DNA of 64,000 bases from Acidobacteriota bacterium (GCA_038040445.1 JBBPIG010000001.1:237768-301767), one strand, 5' to 3'; shown: positions 17,360-26,974, counted from the stretch's first letter. Numbers and translations are program-made. Notes: generated by a model not told the origin, from the letters alone.

Positions 17360-18802
17360 TCATACTGGCCACGCTGTGGCCCGCGCTGTACCTTCTGTCA
17401 CCGCGTCGTCCATCTCTTCTTCTTCCTCGCTTCGCAGCCGGCCGGCATAACCATATTGGCGTAGGCGGCGATAGAGCGTGCGCCGATCTATTCCGAGCAC
17501 TCTTGAAGTTTTGATTTGATGACCGCCCATCTTCTCGAGCACTCGGATGATGTAGCGGCGTTCAACCTCGGCGAGCGAGACGCCGTCAAGCGTTGCTTCA
17601 TGCACTATGTCGCGCTCAGGCGCAGTGACGCTGACGGGCAAGTCCTCGGGCAACAGAATCTCGCCGCTTCCCATCGTGAGCGCGTGCTCGACCGCGTTCT
17701 CCAGTTCTCTAACGTTGCCAGGCCATTCGTGAGTCATCAGAACTCGCATCGCCTCATTCGCAAACCGGCTGGTAGGCTCGCTGTGCTGAAGCGCGAACTT
17801 CTGCAAGAAGTGGTGGAGGAGAAGCGGAATGTCTTCACGGCGGTCCTTCAAGTCTGGGAGTCGCACTGGCACGACGTTGAGGCGGTAAAATAGATCCTGA
17901 CGAAACTCGCCGCGTTTGACTACTTCTTCAAGCTCCTCGTTGCTGGCAGACACGAGTCTAATATCAATCTGGATGTTCTCACGCCCGCCAACCCTCCTTA
18001 CGACACGCTCCTGCAAGACTCGCAAAAGTTTCACTTGAAGACTCGGCGAAAGCGTGTTGATCTCATCCAGGAATACGGTGCCGCCCTGCGCTTCTTCAAT
18101 CAAACCACGTCTGGTCTCGTGTGCTCCGGTGAAGGCGCCTTTTTGATGGCCGAACAATTCAGACTCAAGCAGGGTGTCGGGGATCGCGGAGCAGTTTATG
18201 GGCATGAACGGAGCGTCCCGGCGATCCGAGTTGTAGTGAATCGCACGCGCGACCAGCTCCTTTCCGGTTCCAGTGGACCCGGTTATCAAAGCGGAAGCGT
18301 CTCGACGGGCAGCAATTCGCTTTATCACTTCGAAAAGCTGCTGCATAGGTTTGCTGCGGCCAACGATGTTGGAGAAGTTGTATCGCCCCCGCACCTCGGC
18401 TCGAAGCTCTTTCACTTCGCGACGGAGGCTGCGCCGCTCCAAAGCCTTCTCGACTGTGATGCCTAGTTCGTCGAGCTGAAAGGGCTTGCCGATATAATCT
18501 TCGGCGCCGAGCTTCATGGCTTCGACTGCCGAGGAGATTGAGCTGAAGGCAGTCATGATGACGACGGCCACTTCGGGCCAATCGACCCGAATTCTCGCCA
18601 GTAATTCGAGTCCGCTCATCCCGGGCAGCTTGATGTCCGTTATGACGAGCGCGTAATCCTGTTCCTGAAGGCGAGCTACGGCGTGTTCGCCATCCTGAGC
18701 CGTATCCACGGTGTACGCTTTTTCCGAAAAGAACGATGTGAGAAGCTCGCACATTGGAGCTTCATCTTCGACAATTAAGATACGCTGATTAATGTCCCTC
18801 AT
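17360..18802 (-). CDS. NtrC-family sigma-54-dependent response regulator
   Basis: 480 residues. Receiver domain (1-120; Asp56 in LVITDIKLPGMSG, lysine in YIGKPFQ), sigma-54 AAA+ domain (about 145-375) with Walker A GSTGTGKELV, the sigma-54 contact loop KGAFTGA, Walker B TVFLDEIN and EWPGNVRELENAVEHAL, and a Fis-type helix-turn-helix near 425-455 (KTSRVLGIDRRTLYRRLRQY). It activates sigma-54 promoters on phosphorylation. The partner kinase gene lies immediately upstream with a 22-base gap. An acidic C-terminal tail (SEEEEEMDD) follows the HTH. Target genes are not visible. Confidence 0.93.
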   Translation of the reverse strand: MRDINQRILIVEDEAPMCELLTSFFSEKAYTVDTAQDGEHAVARLQEQDYALVITDIKLPGMSGLELLARIRVDWPEVAVVIMTAFSSISSAVEAMKLGAEDYIGKPFQLDELGITVEKALERRSLRREVKELRAEVRGRYNFSNIVGRSKPMQQLFEVIKRIAARRDASALITGSTGTGKELVARAIHYNSDRRDAPFMPINCSAIPDTLLESELFGHQKGAFTGAHETRRGLIEEAQGGTVFLDEINTLSPSLQVKLLRVLQERVVRRVGGRENIQIDIRLVSASNEELEEVVKRGEFRQDLFYRLNVVPVRLPDLKDRREDIPLLLHHFLQKFALQHSEPTSRFANEAMRVLMTHEWPGNVRELENAVEHALTMGSGEILLPEDLPVSVTAPERDIVHEATLDGVSLAEVERRYIIRVLEKMGGHQIKTSRVLGIDRRTLYRRLRQYGYAGRLRSEEEEEMDDAVTEGTARATAWPV

Positions 18803-18824
18803 GACTTACAGTACCGAGTTTCGA

Positions 18825-19949
18825 CTATGCCGGGCTACCAGGATTCACAGGCAAATAGATCACAAGCGAGATGCCTCGTTCCCCCGACCCGCTGAAAGCT
18901 ACTCTCGCGCCCGCCGCGTTCAGTACCTCCTTTGCAAGCGATAGGCCGACACCTACAGTTGCTGCTTCACTCTGCGCGCCAAGGAAACAGCCAAGAGATT
19001 GTGAGAAGTCGTGCCCGACTCCGCCGGCCTCGGTTCCCGCCAACGCCACGGCCAGAAATCCGGGCCTCTCAGGGGCTTCATCAACTACCACCTCAAGCCT
19101 GCCTCCGGGTCCGACTTCCTGACCGGCGTTAAGCAAGAGGTTGAAGAACGCCTGCCTCAACTGCGGCGCTTCTCCATATACCAGCGGAGGGCTTATTCTG
19201 CAAGTGAGGCCAGCTTTCACCTTTGTCTTGTGTAGATAGTGCCCCACCAGGGTGAGCGCGTCCGACAGCAAGGTGTTGATCTCAATTGCGTCGGCCCGGC
19301 CTTGCGGAGGGTGCGCAAGATCGAGCGCTTGTCCGACCATTGATGCTATACGCCTGGTTTGATTAAGTATGGCCGAGAGTTCCTTGTAGTTTTGACCGTC
19401 CGGTTTCGTTCGCATCAGTAGGAACTCGGTGTAGCCCGATATGACGTTGAGGGGAGTGCCAATATCATGCGCAATTCCAGAGAGTATTTGACCCAAGCTA
19501 GCATACCGCTCTGCCTTCAGTAACTGTTGCTGTGCGCGGCGTTCACCGGTAACGTCGCGCAGCAATCTTATAAATCCACACGTGCCGCCGCGTTCGTCAA
19601 GTAGCGGCTCGATGGTCACGAACAGTATTCTCCCGGACAAGTTCACTTCACCGTCTAGTTTGACCACCGACCCTGTCGCTAGAACTTGCTCGTGTGGGCA
19701 AGTCGAATGTTCCCCATGAAAGGCTTGCTGGCAACTAGAGCCCTTCAGTTCAGAAAACGACTTGGAGTATATGTCGCAAAGGTTCTTGTTCACCCACAGG
19801 ATTTCACCGGTTGCCGAGTGGACGCTAATGCCCTCAGAGACTGCGTCAAGGACAGTGGTCAACAGATACTCCACCGGAGATCCGGGAGTGCCGTTCGCGG
19901 AAGTCGAGCCCATACGATCTACGGTTGAGTTGTCTATACCAGTTGGCAT
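18825..19949 (-). CDS. PAS-domain sensor histidine kinase with degenerate ATP-binding boxes
   Basis: About 374 residues from ATG 19949 (an open frame continues to 20084). PAS domain (roughly 30-135 of this start: GISVHSATGEILWVNKNLCD; FIRLLRDVTGERRAQ), then an H-box ASLGQILSGIAHDIGTPLNV and N-box FFNLLLNAGQEV. The G1 and F boxes are poor: the expected DxGxG region reads LAGTEAGGVG, without the aspartate, and the F box cannot be seen; G2 is VGVGLSLAKE. It may bind ATP weakly or act mainly as a phosphatase. Cognate of the NtrC-type regulator downstream. The start is uncertain, with no ribosome site at any candidate. Confidence 0.82.
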   Translation of the reverse strand: MPTGIDNSTVDRMGSTSANGTPGSPVEYLLTTVLDAVSEGISVHSATGEILWVNKNLCDIYSKSFSELKGSSCQQAFHGEHSTCPHEQVLATGSVVKLDGEVNLSGRILFVTIEPLLDERGGTCGFIRLLRDVTGERRAQQQLLKAERYASLGQILSGIAHDIGTPLNVISGYTEFLLMRTKPDGQNYKELSAILNQTRRIASMVGQALDLAHPPQGRADAIEINTLLSDALTLVGHYLHKTKVKAGLTCRISPPLVYGEAPQLRQAFFNLLLNAGQEVGPGGRLEVVVDEAPERPGFLAVALAGTEAGGVGHDFSQSLGCFLGAQSEAATVGVGLSLAKEVLNAAGARVAFSGSGERGISLVIYLPVNPGSPA

Positions 19950-20090
19950 GCTTAGCCGGACGGATTCAAATACAGGTCTGCTTGTGAATCCCCAGAAAGT
20001 AAACCTATCGCGCTCTGTACAGTGCTCCAGATTGGGAAGTAAAAAGTATAGCACCGCTTTGCTGCAACGTGAGGTAGCCGCCACAAATCA

Positions 20091-20121
20091 AAAGGGAGGG
20101 CCAGTGGTAGGCCCCCCCTTT
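20091..20121 (-). terminator. rho-independent-like terminator after the propeller gene
   Basis: Twelve-base arms 20091-20102 and 20110-20121 pair with one mismatch around a 7-base loop; in the minus direction the stem is G/C-rich and ends in a run of T. It sits 50 bases past the stop at 20171. Confidence 0.55.
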
Positions 20122-20170
20122 GTCTCGAACGCTAGTCACAGGGCGCGCTGTCTGAGTCAAGGCACTGCAT

Positions 20171-21835
20171 TCAGCGCTTGACGTTGCTTGGTCTGCGGAT
20201 AGAAGGCGCGGGCGTACTGAGCGCCGCGGCCGTTGGCAGAAGCGCTTGTAGGATTGCGCCGCCAGACTGACTCTGTAAGTCTGGCATTTTCCCGACGACC
20301 AGCGAACCCGGAGAGGCCATTCGTATTCCGGCTTCATCCAATGTGAATGAGCTTATCGCCACAATGCTGGTACGGTCCGCATAATAGTCCAGCCGATCAA
20401 CTCTGGATCCAATTGGCCCGACCAATTGCGGCTTAGAGTCTTGCAAGTCGCCCGCAACGCCGACGGAATATAGGTTCCCCGAATAAGTGGCAATCAGCCA
20501 CTCCGAATTCTGCCCGCTAACGAAGTTGGAAAGCCCACCTTCGTCTTTGAAGTCCTCGGTGAACGAGTTAGCGGATGTGACTTTGTTCTTCTTTCCTAAC
20601 CTGGCCATAGCCAGCACCGCAAGCTCGGATGTTATGTGTAGGTTAGTAGGACGACGGATACCCGGACCTTTTGCGTTAGTCGGCCTCCTGATTTGGACTG
20701 TATAGCCAGGCTTGACTATTCCAACGACTCGCTTCGATGAATCGTACTGGATCAAAAGAGGACTCGCATCGCTCTCGGAGTAGTGCGCCAGTTCCGGGAA
20801 CGAGTATAGCCGCTTAACCGTCGCAATCTTGTCGTCGCCTTCAAGATCAACCGCGCACAGCGAGCCGTCACTTGTCGCGAACAATGCAAACTCTGAATCC
20901 GCGTGAGAAACAATCGCGATATTGCTGCCGTCGGCCAGTGCTGTTCCGGCAGGAAACTGATCGGGCATTGTTCGCTTCAGCGGATCGAATGTACCGTACA
21001 CGCCGAGCCCGTAGAATGATATCTCGGATGAAACCGTGGTAACGGTGTCCTCTCCAACGGACCTCCGATTCTGGCAAACGCTCACAACATTGGTGGCCGC
21101 ATCAACGTTAAGGAACGAGATGCTATCGTCCGGGCCGTACGCATCAGGTTGCACTATCGCAACACTGTATAGATACCCCTGTGCAAGATTATATGAGAAC
21201 AGTGAAGCTCCGTTGGTGAACACCAACGTGTCGCCGTTCCCGTTCAATGCGAAGTCCAACGGCGCTTCACTGGTGTGTTCAGTCGATACCCCCGGGATGT
21301 CAAACGTCACCACGTTAGAATCGAGAACGGGCTTGCCGGTTTCATCCAAACTAAAGTGCACGTAGGCGATCACATCAATTGGCGTGACCTCGCCGTCCTT
21401 CTCTTCGAACCTTGTGCCCCTTACATAAACGGTGCTGCTGGGCGGATCGAATAGGACTCTCGTTGGAAAGTAGACTGTGTTGGGCGCACCAGGCTCTGAA
21501 TCCCGCGACGACGTGATTTTCTTTGAGAGCGGGGGCGCATCCGGCTTCTTCGTGTCGATCACATAAAGGGAATGATTGTCGAGTTGCGAAACGTCAAGGT
21601 CCCCATTTTCCGCAAGCCCCTTCGAAGGCCAGAAGGGAGCTATGACGACGTATCTACCAAAGGCCAGAATGGTATTATTGGTTGCGCCGGTGACTCCGCC
21701 AAGATCAACGGAATAGACGTTTGTGGAGGACGCCTGGGGTGAGTAGCTAACGGCGCCATACGCCAACAAGAGGGCTAAGAAAACAACAACTATGCGCATC
21801 CCTCTCATCTTGCTGAACAGTCCACTTGTATTCAT
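20171..21835 (-). CDS. secreted beta-propeller-like protein of unknown function
   Basis: About 554 residues from ATG 21835, which has GAGG upstream; earlier in-frame starts add a non-hydrophobic tail. An N-terminal signal segment (MRIVVVFLALLLAYGAVSY) is followed by a long beta-rich region with repeating blocks of the kind SLYVID, TLVFTNGASLFSY, GSLCAVDLEGDDKI and GNLYSVGVAGDLQDS, suggesting a WD40/PQQ-type propeller, though no canonical repeat is clear. Odd feature: IRRPTN, GIRRPTN and SIRRPSN occur three times, the last at the very C-terminus. No neighbour hints at a job. A strong promoter and a terminator frame it as a single-gene unit. Confidence 0.65.
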   Translation of the reverse strand: MNTSGLFSKMRGMRIVVVFLALLLAYGAVSYSPQASSTNVYSVDLGGVTGATNNTILAFGRYVVIAPFWPSKGLAENGDLDVSQLDNHSLYVIDTKKPDAPPLSKKITSSRDSEPGAPNTVYFPTRVLFDPPSSTVYVRGTRFEEKDGEVTPIDVIAYVHFSLDETGKPVLDSNVVTFDIPGVSTEHTSEAPLDFALNGNGDTLVFTNGASLFSYNLAQGYLYSVAIVQPDAYGPDDSISFLNVDAATNVVSVCQNRRSVGEDTVTTVSSEISFYGLGVYGTFDPLKRTMPDQFPAGTALADGSNIAIVSHADSEFALFATSDGSLCAVDLEGDDKIATVKRLYSFPELAHYSESDASPLLIQYDSSKRVVGIVKPGYTVQIRRPTNAKGPGIRRPTNLHITSELAVLAMARLGKKNKVTSANSFTEDFKDEGGLSNFVSGQNSEWLIATYSGNLYSVGVAGDLQDSKPQLVGPIGSRVDRLDYYADRTSIVAISSFTLDEAGIRMASPGSLVVGKMPDLQSQSGGAILQALLPTAAALSTPAPSIRRPSNVKR

Positions 21836-22019
21836 GCTATACCTCACTCCACGGTGCAATCCCGTCACGTCCGTTGCGCTCCCAAAATTCAATTTGCGCC
21901 GGTCGCGGCTCTTAAGACCTGAGTCCTGTCTGTGTCTAGGAGCGGTCAGGGGTTGCCACTTCTAATCTAGTCCTGCTGAAAAGGCGAAACAATACACCGC
22001 TGCTGTCGGTCAGACTGCG

Positions 22020-22049
22020 ATAATATTTTCAAAGGTACCGTCGTGTCAA
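22020..22049 (-). promoter_or_regulatory. candidate sigma-70 promoter of the propeller gene
   Basis: Minus strand TTGACA (22049-22044), 18 bases, TATTAT (22025-22020), within the 280-base gap between the propeller gene and the regulator gene, and correctly oriented for the propeller gene start at 21835. Confidence 0.5.
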
Positions 22050-22115
22050 GCGTTTTTCGAAGCATTTTCAAGAGTTACCGTTCTTTGGACCGCTCCTCCA
22101 ACGACGACGGGTGGC

Positions 22116-25100
22116 CTAAGCCGGAACCTCCTTTTGAATTCCGAGCTGTGCAAGCTTAAGCCGCAGCCCTCTCCGCGACAGCCCGAGGTCGATGGCGGTG
22201 CGAGAGAGATTGTTTCTGTTGCGGACCAACGCTTCTTGGATAAGTTGGCGCTCGAGCACCGCTGTCGCTTGCTTAAGTTTTAACCGGGTGCCTTCAGCTG
22301 GCTGATCCCTAAGCCCGCTACCATTAGTTCCCCGGCCTTGCCTATTGTTGCCAACTACGGATGGAGTCCGCTCGGCGCCCCATCGTGACCGGTCGGAACC
22401 AGCTTGCTTGCGCGGGTGGATCACTTCGGGCGACAGGTCTTCAGTCGATATGCGCGCCCCATCCATCGCATACGCCACGACCCTCTCTATTTCGTTTCTT
22501 AGTTGGCGCACGTTCCCTGGCCAGTCATGTTCGGTGAGCGCGTCGATTGCCTCCTGAGTCATGGTGAGGGGCTGCTTGCCCGCTCGAGACGAAAAGTGCT
22601 CGAGGAAATGGGCGGCCAAAACCGGCACCTCCTCACGACGCTCTCGAAGCGGCGGAACGTGTATGCGGATGATGTTAAGCCTGTGGAACAGGTCCTCCCT
22701 GAAACGTCCGTCCTCCACGGCCCGTTCCAGGTCCGTGTTGGTGGCCGCGAGTATCCTTACATCTACTCGAAGCGGTTTTGTCTCCCCGAGGGGCTGAATC
22801 TCGCCTTCCTGAAGGAAACGCATCAGCTTTGGCTGCACCTCCAATAACAAGTCGCCAATCTCGTCGAGGAAAAGGGTCCCTCCGTCCGCAGCTTTGATAA
22901 TCCCAGGATAGTTGGTGGTCGCCCCGGTGAACGCACCACGTCTATGCCCGAAGAGCTGGCTGTCTATGATCTCCTTGGGCGCGGCAGTACAGTTGAAAGG
23001 GAGAAAAATCGCACGCGGCCTGGCGGATTGATTGTGTATATGCCTTGCGACCAGCTCTTTGCCGGTCCCGGACTCGCCGGTTATCAAGACTGTGACATCG
23101 CTTGTTCTGATCTTGTAGATCTTATCGATTACGTCGAGCATCGAAGGGCTGGCAACGATGAAGCCGGGCATTATGGTCTGTACGCGTTGTCCCAGACGTC
23201 TAGTCGTGCCTCCACGAGCGGCCGCGCGAAGCGAACACGTTTCAAGCCCAAGTTCTGCCTGCCTCAATAGCGGCTGCAGTCTTCCGACATCCAGCGAACC
23301 GTTTGCTCGAATGTAAACAACTATCGGAGGGTTAACACTGTCGCCGAGCCTTATGAGATATCCGTCGGCCAAATGGGTGATGCTCTCCTCTGTCGAAGCA
23401 TCCAATGTCGCGCACAGCGTTTCAGCTTCGGTACGACTCGCGCCTTGCGCAGCCAGCGGTTCCGGGCGCCCTTTGTCCTCTACTCGGCAGATAATAACCG
23501 CGCGGACTGAGAGGTTCTCATAAATAACTGCCGCTAGCTCCTGCACTAGAAGCTCGCGGGACGCTGAAGCCTCGATGAGCCTCTGCATCAACAGAACATC
23601 GTTGGTCGTCGAGACTCGCGATGCCTGTGGAAGATCCTCTGCCTTTGCACCCAACGCCAGAGCCCTTCTCGTTAACTCTAAATCGGGCTCAGCGCCTAGC
23701 TTTTCAAAAATCGCCTTGGCTTGAAGCAGGTTCGATTCCGCGCCTTTGAGGTCGTGCGCTTTTCCCAGCAACAGCCCCATCTCGTAATAGCTCCGAGCTA
23801 GCTCGCAGGGAATCTCGGTCGTGGTGAAGATCGATACGCTTTGCGCGATGTGCTGTTTGGCTTCGGCAAGCCGCCCTGACGAAGCCTCGAGCTGACCTGT
23901 TAATCTCTGGATCAACCCCGACACCGGCAGGTACATTTCTTCCTTCAATCGGCCCTGCGCCAGTTCGAGATATTCTCCGGCCTGTTCGTGACCGCCCTGC
24001 GAGATGTGAAACTCTGCCAGCCCGACCATCGCCAGAGTTACACCGTGCAGGTCACCTATAGACGTTGAAAGCTGCATCGTCTCCCGGAGAGTCTTAAGCG
24101 CCAGATCTACTCGCCCGGTGCCTCTATGAACAGTGGCTAGGATTCGTAGCGCATTACTTTCCAGCCATCTGTCTCCACTCCCTTCTAATAAGGCGAGGCT
24201 TTTCTTTAGGTGCGCCTCCGCGTCTGCAAATTGACCTCTGGCGCAGAGGATTTCCGCGAGTGTGATACAACCGGTAGCTTCATAACTTGGTTTCGTATAG
24301 CGCTGGGCAATGTCTATCGCTTTATCGATGTTCTTTATAGCCTCTTCCCATAATCCCAAGTCACGAAATAAATCACCTAGATTATTGTAGGCACTTGCTA
24401 AGTAATCTTTATGGCCGCCGCCCTTTTCAAGGTATCCTATTCCACGCTCAATATACCTGACGGATTCCTGGTTCTTTCCAGGGTCGCTCTCCATTAAAGT
24501 TGTGCCCAGGTCTACCAAAATGGTTCCAATCAGGTTCGGATTCGTGGCTCCCTCGGCCAACGCGACCGCTTTCATATAATGCTCTTTCGAGCTTGAAAAT
24601 GAGCCCTCAAAGAAATCCGCAGTGCCGAGTCGACGATATATTTGAGCGAGGAGCTCGCGGTCTAAAGCGGTCTTTTGAAAGCTTGCCGCCGTCACCAGGT
24701 GGTCCCTGGCAATTCTGAATTCGTTTATCTCGATGTAGGTGCGGCCGAGCGCGTAATGAGCCTCGCTCATCCCGAGGTCATCACCCTGCTCGAGGAAGAG
24801 TCGCCTGGCCTCATTCAGCCCGGCAATCGCTTTAGGATGGTTTCTCAGGAAGCTGTTGACCCAGCCCAGGCGAAGCCTGACGCGAGCACGCGTTCGTGGC
24901 GACAGCGAAGTGACCATTCGCGGATCGTCGTACTTCCCGATGACACTGTGGGCCTCTTCGTACTTGCTCAACTCCTCGAGCGCTTTACTCAGAAGCGAGC
25001 GGGTCACCGCTTCGTTCTCGGGAGTCGCGCCGCCCTCGGCAAGCGCGGCGTACAAATACTCCGCGGCGGCTTCGTAGCGGGATTGCGCTAGTGCGGCTTC

Positions 25101-25628
25101 TCCCAGCTGAAACTTCGTCATATCGCTGGCTAGTCCGGTCTCAGCTACGTGCGGCAAGGCAGGCGCCAGCGTCTTTGCCGCGCCGTTTGTGCTTTGTCTC
25201 TTCAGCATCTGCCTTACGGTCACGTGGCTTATGCGATCGACTATTCCCCGCTCCATCGCAGCCGTGGCCAGCTTCTGGGGAGTCCATTCTTTGAATCCGT
25301 AGCCCACCTGAGAGGGTGACATGCCGGCCAGGCTAAGCATTTCTTCGATCTGAGAGGATGTAAACTTCGGTCTAGGTCCACCCTGCGGACCGCGCTTCTT
25401 TGTAGATATCCCTTCCACCCCGTCTTTGTTGAACTTGCGAATCCACTTCTTGATGTTGGAAGGATGAGAGCCAATCGACTGACTAATCTCCACCGCGGTT
25501 CTGCCCTCAGCGGAAAGCAGAATGACACGCGCTCGCACTCCTTCCTCTTTGCTCGAAGACTTCGAGCAACGCTTGAGTCCTTCTAGTTCGCCGGTTGTCA
25601 GGGGTCGGACCAATAGAGGTTGGAACAT
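22116..25628 (-). CDS. giant regulator: transposase-like HTH, TPR array, GAF-like part, sigma-54 AAA+ and Fis HTH
   Basis: About 1170 residues from ATG 25628 (open to 25703). N-terminus (about 5-140): HTH pair like those of IS630-type transposases (ARVILLSAEGRTAVEISQSI; IKKWIRKFNKDGVEGI). Then about 14 TPR-like helical pairs (170-665; YLASAYNNLGDLFRDLGLWE), a GAF-like stretch (about 680-820), a sigma-54 AAA+ domain (about 830-1070: GESGTGKELVARH, RRGAFTGATTN, GTLFLDEIGD, EHDWPGNVRQLRNEIERV) and a C-terminal Fis HTH (NLSRTAIDLGLSRRGLRLKL). No receiver domain. It should activate sigma-54 promoters, with the TPRs probably sensing a protein partner. A candidate promoter is at 25785-25813. Confidence 0.88.
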   Translation of the reverse strand: MFQPLLVRPLTTGELEGLKRCSKSSSKEEGVRARVILLSAEGRTAVEISQSIGSHPSNIKKWIRKFNKDGVEGISTKKRGPQGGPRPKFTSSQIEEMLSLAGMSPSQVGYGFKEWTPQKLATAAMERGIVDRISHVTVRQMLKRQSTNGAAKTLAPALPHVAETGLASDMTKFQLGEAALAQSRYEAAAEYLYAALAEGGATPENEAVTRSLLSKALEELSKYEEAHSVIGKYDDPRMVTSLSPRTRARVRLRLGWVNSFLRNHPKAIAGLNEARRLFLEQGDDLGMSEAHYALGRTYIEINEFRIARDHLVTAASFQKTALDRELLAQIYRRLGTADFFEGSFSSSKEHYMKAVALAEGATNPNLIGTILVDLGTTLMESDPGKNQESVRYIERGIGYLEKGGGHKDYLASAYNNLGDLFRDLGLWEEAIKNIDKAIDIAQRYTKPSYEATGCITLAEILCARGQFADAEAHLKKSLALLEGSGDRWLESNALRILATVHRGTGRVDLALKTLRETMQLSTSIGDLHGVTLAMVGLAEFHISQGGHEQAGEYLELAQGRLKEEMYLPVSGLIQRLTGQLEASSGRLAEAKQHIAQSVSIFTTTEIPCELARSYYEMGLLLGKAHDLKGAESNLLQAKAIFEKLGAEPDLELTRRALALGAKAEDLPQASRVSTTNDVLLMQRLIEASASRELLVQELAAVIYENLSVRAVIICRVEDKGRPEPLAAQGASRTEAETLCATLDASTEESITHLADGYLIRLGDSVNPPIVVYIRANGSLDVGRLQPLLRQAELGLETCSLRAAARGGTTRRLGQRVQTIMPGFIVASPSMLDVIDKIYKIRTSDVTVLITGESGTGKELVARHIHNQSARPRAIFLPFNCTAAPKEIIDSQLFGHRRGAFTGATTNYPGIIKAADGGTLFLDEIGDLLLEVQPKLMRFLQEGEIQPLGETKPLRVDVRILAATNTDLERAVEDGRFREDLFHRLNIIRIHVPPLRERREEVPVLAAHFLEHFSSRAGKQPLTMTQEAIDALTEHDWPGNVRQLRNEIERVVAYAMDGARISTEDLSPEVIHPRKQAGSDRSRWGAERTPSVVGNNRQGRGTNGSGLRDQPAEGTRLKLKQATAVLERQLIQEALVRNRNNLSRTAIDLGLSRRGLRLKLAQLGIQKEVPA

Positions 25629-26005
25629 TTTGCGCCTTGTCTCGACTCTCTGGGTTCTGTCTGGGGCTGATCTGAAAAAGTTGAAACTATCTGCTGCCTT
25701 CATCCGGTCCGATCCGAAGCGCGACTCCTCATTCGGACCGTCTCTATTTCAACCCCGTTACCCAGTTGGCTCGACGAGGCTCCGAAAATAACAAAAAACT
25801 ACTAACCCGTCAACAACTATCTTTCCAGTTTCATTTCAGCTCATTGTATACATCAGTGACGGAATGGAAACTTCGGGCCGGTTTGATTGAGCCACGAGTA
25901 GCCGGAACACAGCGTCGGCCGAAGGGTTTCGTGGCTTGAACCGAGGGGATTCTTGTAAAGGGAGGTTAGGTCGTTTGATCTTGCTTAAATCGCCGGCCTG
26001 GACAA
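25629..26005. other. regulatory gap upstream of the giant regulator
   Basis: 377 bases between the regulator start and the stop of the YCF48-repeat gene. Holds a candidate promoter (25785-25813), an A/T-rich patch around 25785-25860 that contrasts with the flanks, and no supported gene. Confidence 0.5.
25785..25813 (-). promoter_or_regulatory. candidate sigma-70 promoter of the giant regulator
   Basis: Minus strand TTGACG (25813-25808), 17 bases, TATTTT (25790-25785), about 155 bases upstream of the gene start. An AT-rich stretch lies just upstream. By eye only. Confidence 0.35.
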
Positions 26006-26974
26006 CTATCTCTTTTCGTAATACCTCATCACCAATCCATCACGTCCAATGGCGTAGCCGCGGTTCTTATGGAAGGAAACCGAGAACAGGTCGTTGACGG
26101 TGTTGCTGTTTTGTTCAACCCAGTTGCGTCCGCCATCGTAGGTCCGGATTATGCGGCCTTTGTAACCGACGACCCAACCGGTCTTATTGTCAATGAAGCT
26201 CATCCCGAAAAGAGGTTCTCGCACGTTCAAGGAGACGCGTTCCCAAGTCGCTCCGCCGTTCTCAGTTCGCAGCAGGGTCCCGTTGTCTCCGGTAATGAGT
26301 CCAATACGTTCGGTGACCATATAGACCCTGTTCAAGTCGTCGTTGACCCCGGACCGTTGCGGATACCAGTTTCGTCCGCCATTGTCTGTGTGAATAATCA
26401 TCCCGCCGGTGCCGATAATCCAGCCGCGCTCACCCCGAAAGCTCAGGTGAAACAGTTGTGCATCGGAGCCGCTTTGCTGCTCGCGCCACGTTGCGCCTCC
26501 GTCCGTTGACACCAGAATCAGCCCCTTATCGCCGACGATGTAAACGTGATCGTCGTCAACGGACTGCACAGAATACAAATCAAGGTCTCCGCCGGTTGCT
26601 CCTGCGCGCCGAGTCCCGCGCAATATCCTGACGAAGCTCCGGCCGCCGTCGGTGCTTCTCAAAATGGTGCCCGCGTCGCCGACTATGCATATTCTGTCTT
26701 TTCGAATGTGGACATCGTTCAGCCCCGCATCGATGCCCTGATTCATCTCCTGAAACGTTTGCCCGTCGTCGTGCGACCTCGCGATTAGTCCGTGAGCGCC
26801 CACTACCCAGATGTCATCGCCATCATAGTAGACCGAGTTTATCCCGGAAGGCGCGCTCGTCGTCTTGATGGTGTGCAGTCGAGCCCACCCCTGCTGCGCA
26901 AACACCACGCCGCACAGCGTACCTGCCAATAACACCAGCGTGAATGCCCTGGTAACGCCTTGCCTATTGATCAT
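26006..26974 (-). CDS. secreted YCF48/BNR-repeat propeller protein
   Basis: 322 residues with a signal peptide (AFTLVLLAGTLCGVVFAQQG). The rest is six to seven repeats of the YCF48 type, each with a glycine-rich strand, TDGG and an aromatic: GAHGLIARSHDDGQTF, GDAGTILRSTDGGRSF, GDKGLILVSTDGGATW, GTGGMIIHTDNGGRNW, GDNGTLLRTENGGATW, GYKGRIIRTYDGGRNW. YCF48 repeats form propellers used in photosystem assembly, but in acidobacteria they occur in many exported proteins of unknown role. The start overlaps the end of the CoA-ligase gene by 11 bases, so it is co-transcribed with it; why is unclear. Confidence 0.88.
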   Translation of the reverse strand: MINRQGVTRAFTLVLLAGTLCGVVFAQQGWARLHTIKTTSAPSGINSVYYDGDDIWVVGAHGLIARSHDDGQTFQEMNQGIDAGLNDVHIRKDRICIVGDAGTILRSTDGGRSFVRILRGTRRAGATGGDLDLYSVQSVDDDHVYIVGDKGLILVSTDGGATWREQQSGSDAQLFHLSFRGERGWIIGTGGMIIHTDNGGRNWYPQRSGVNDDLNRVYMVTERIGLITGDNGTLLRTENGGATWERVSLNVREPLFGMSFIDNKTGWVVGYKGRIIRTYDGGRNWVEQNSNTVNDLFSVSFHKNRGYAIGRDGLVMRYYEKR

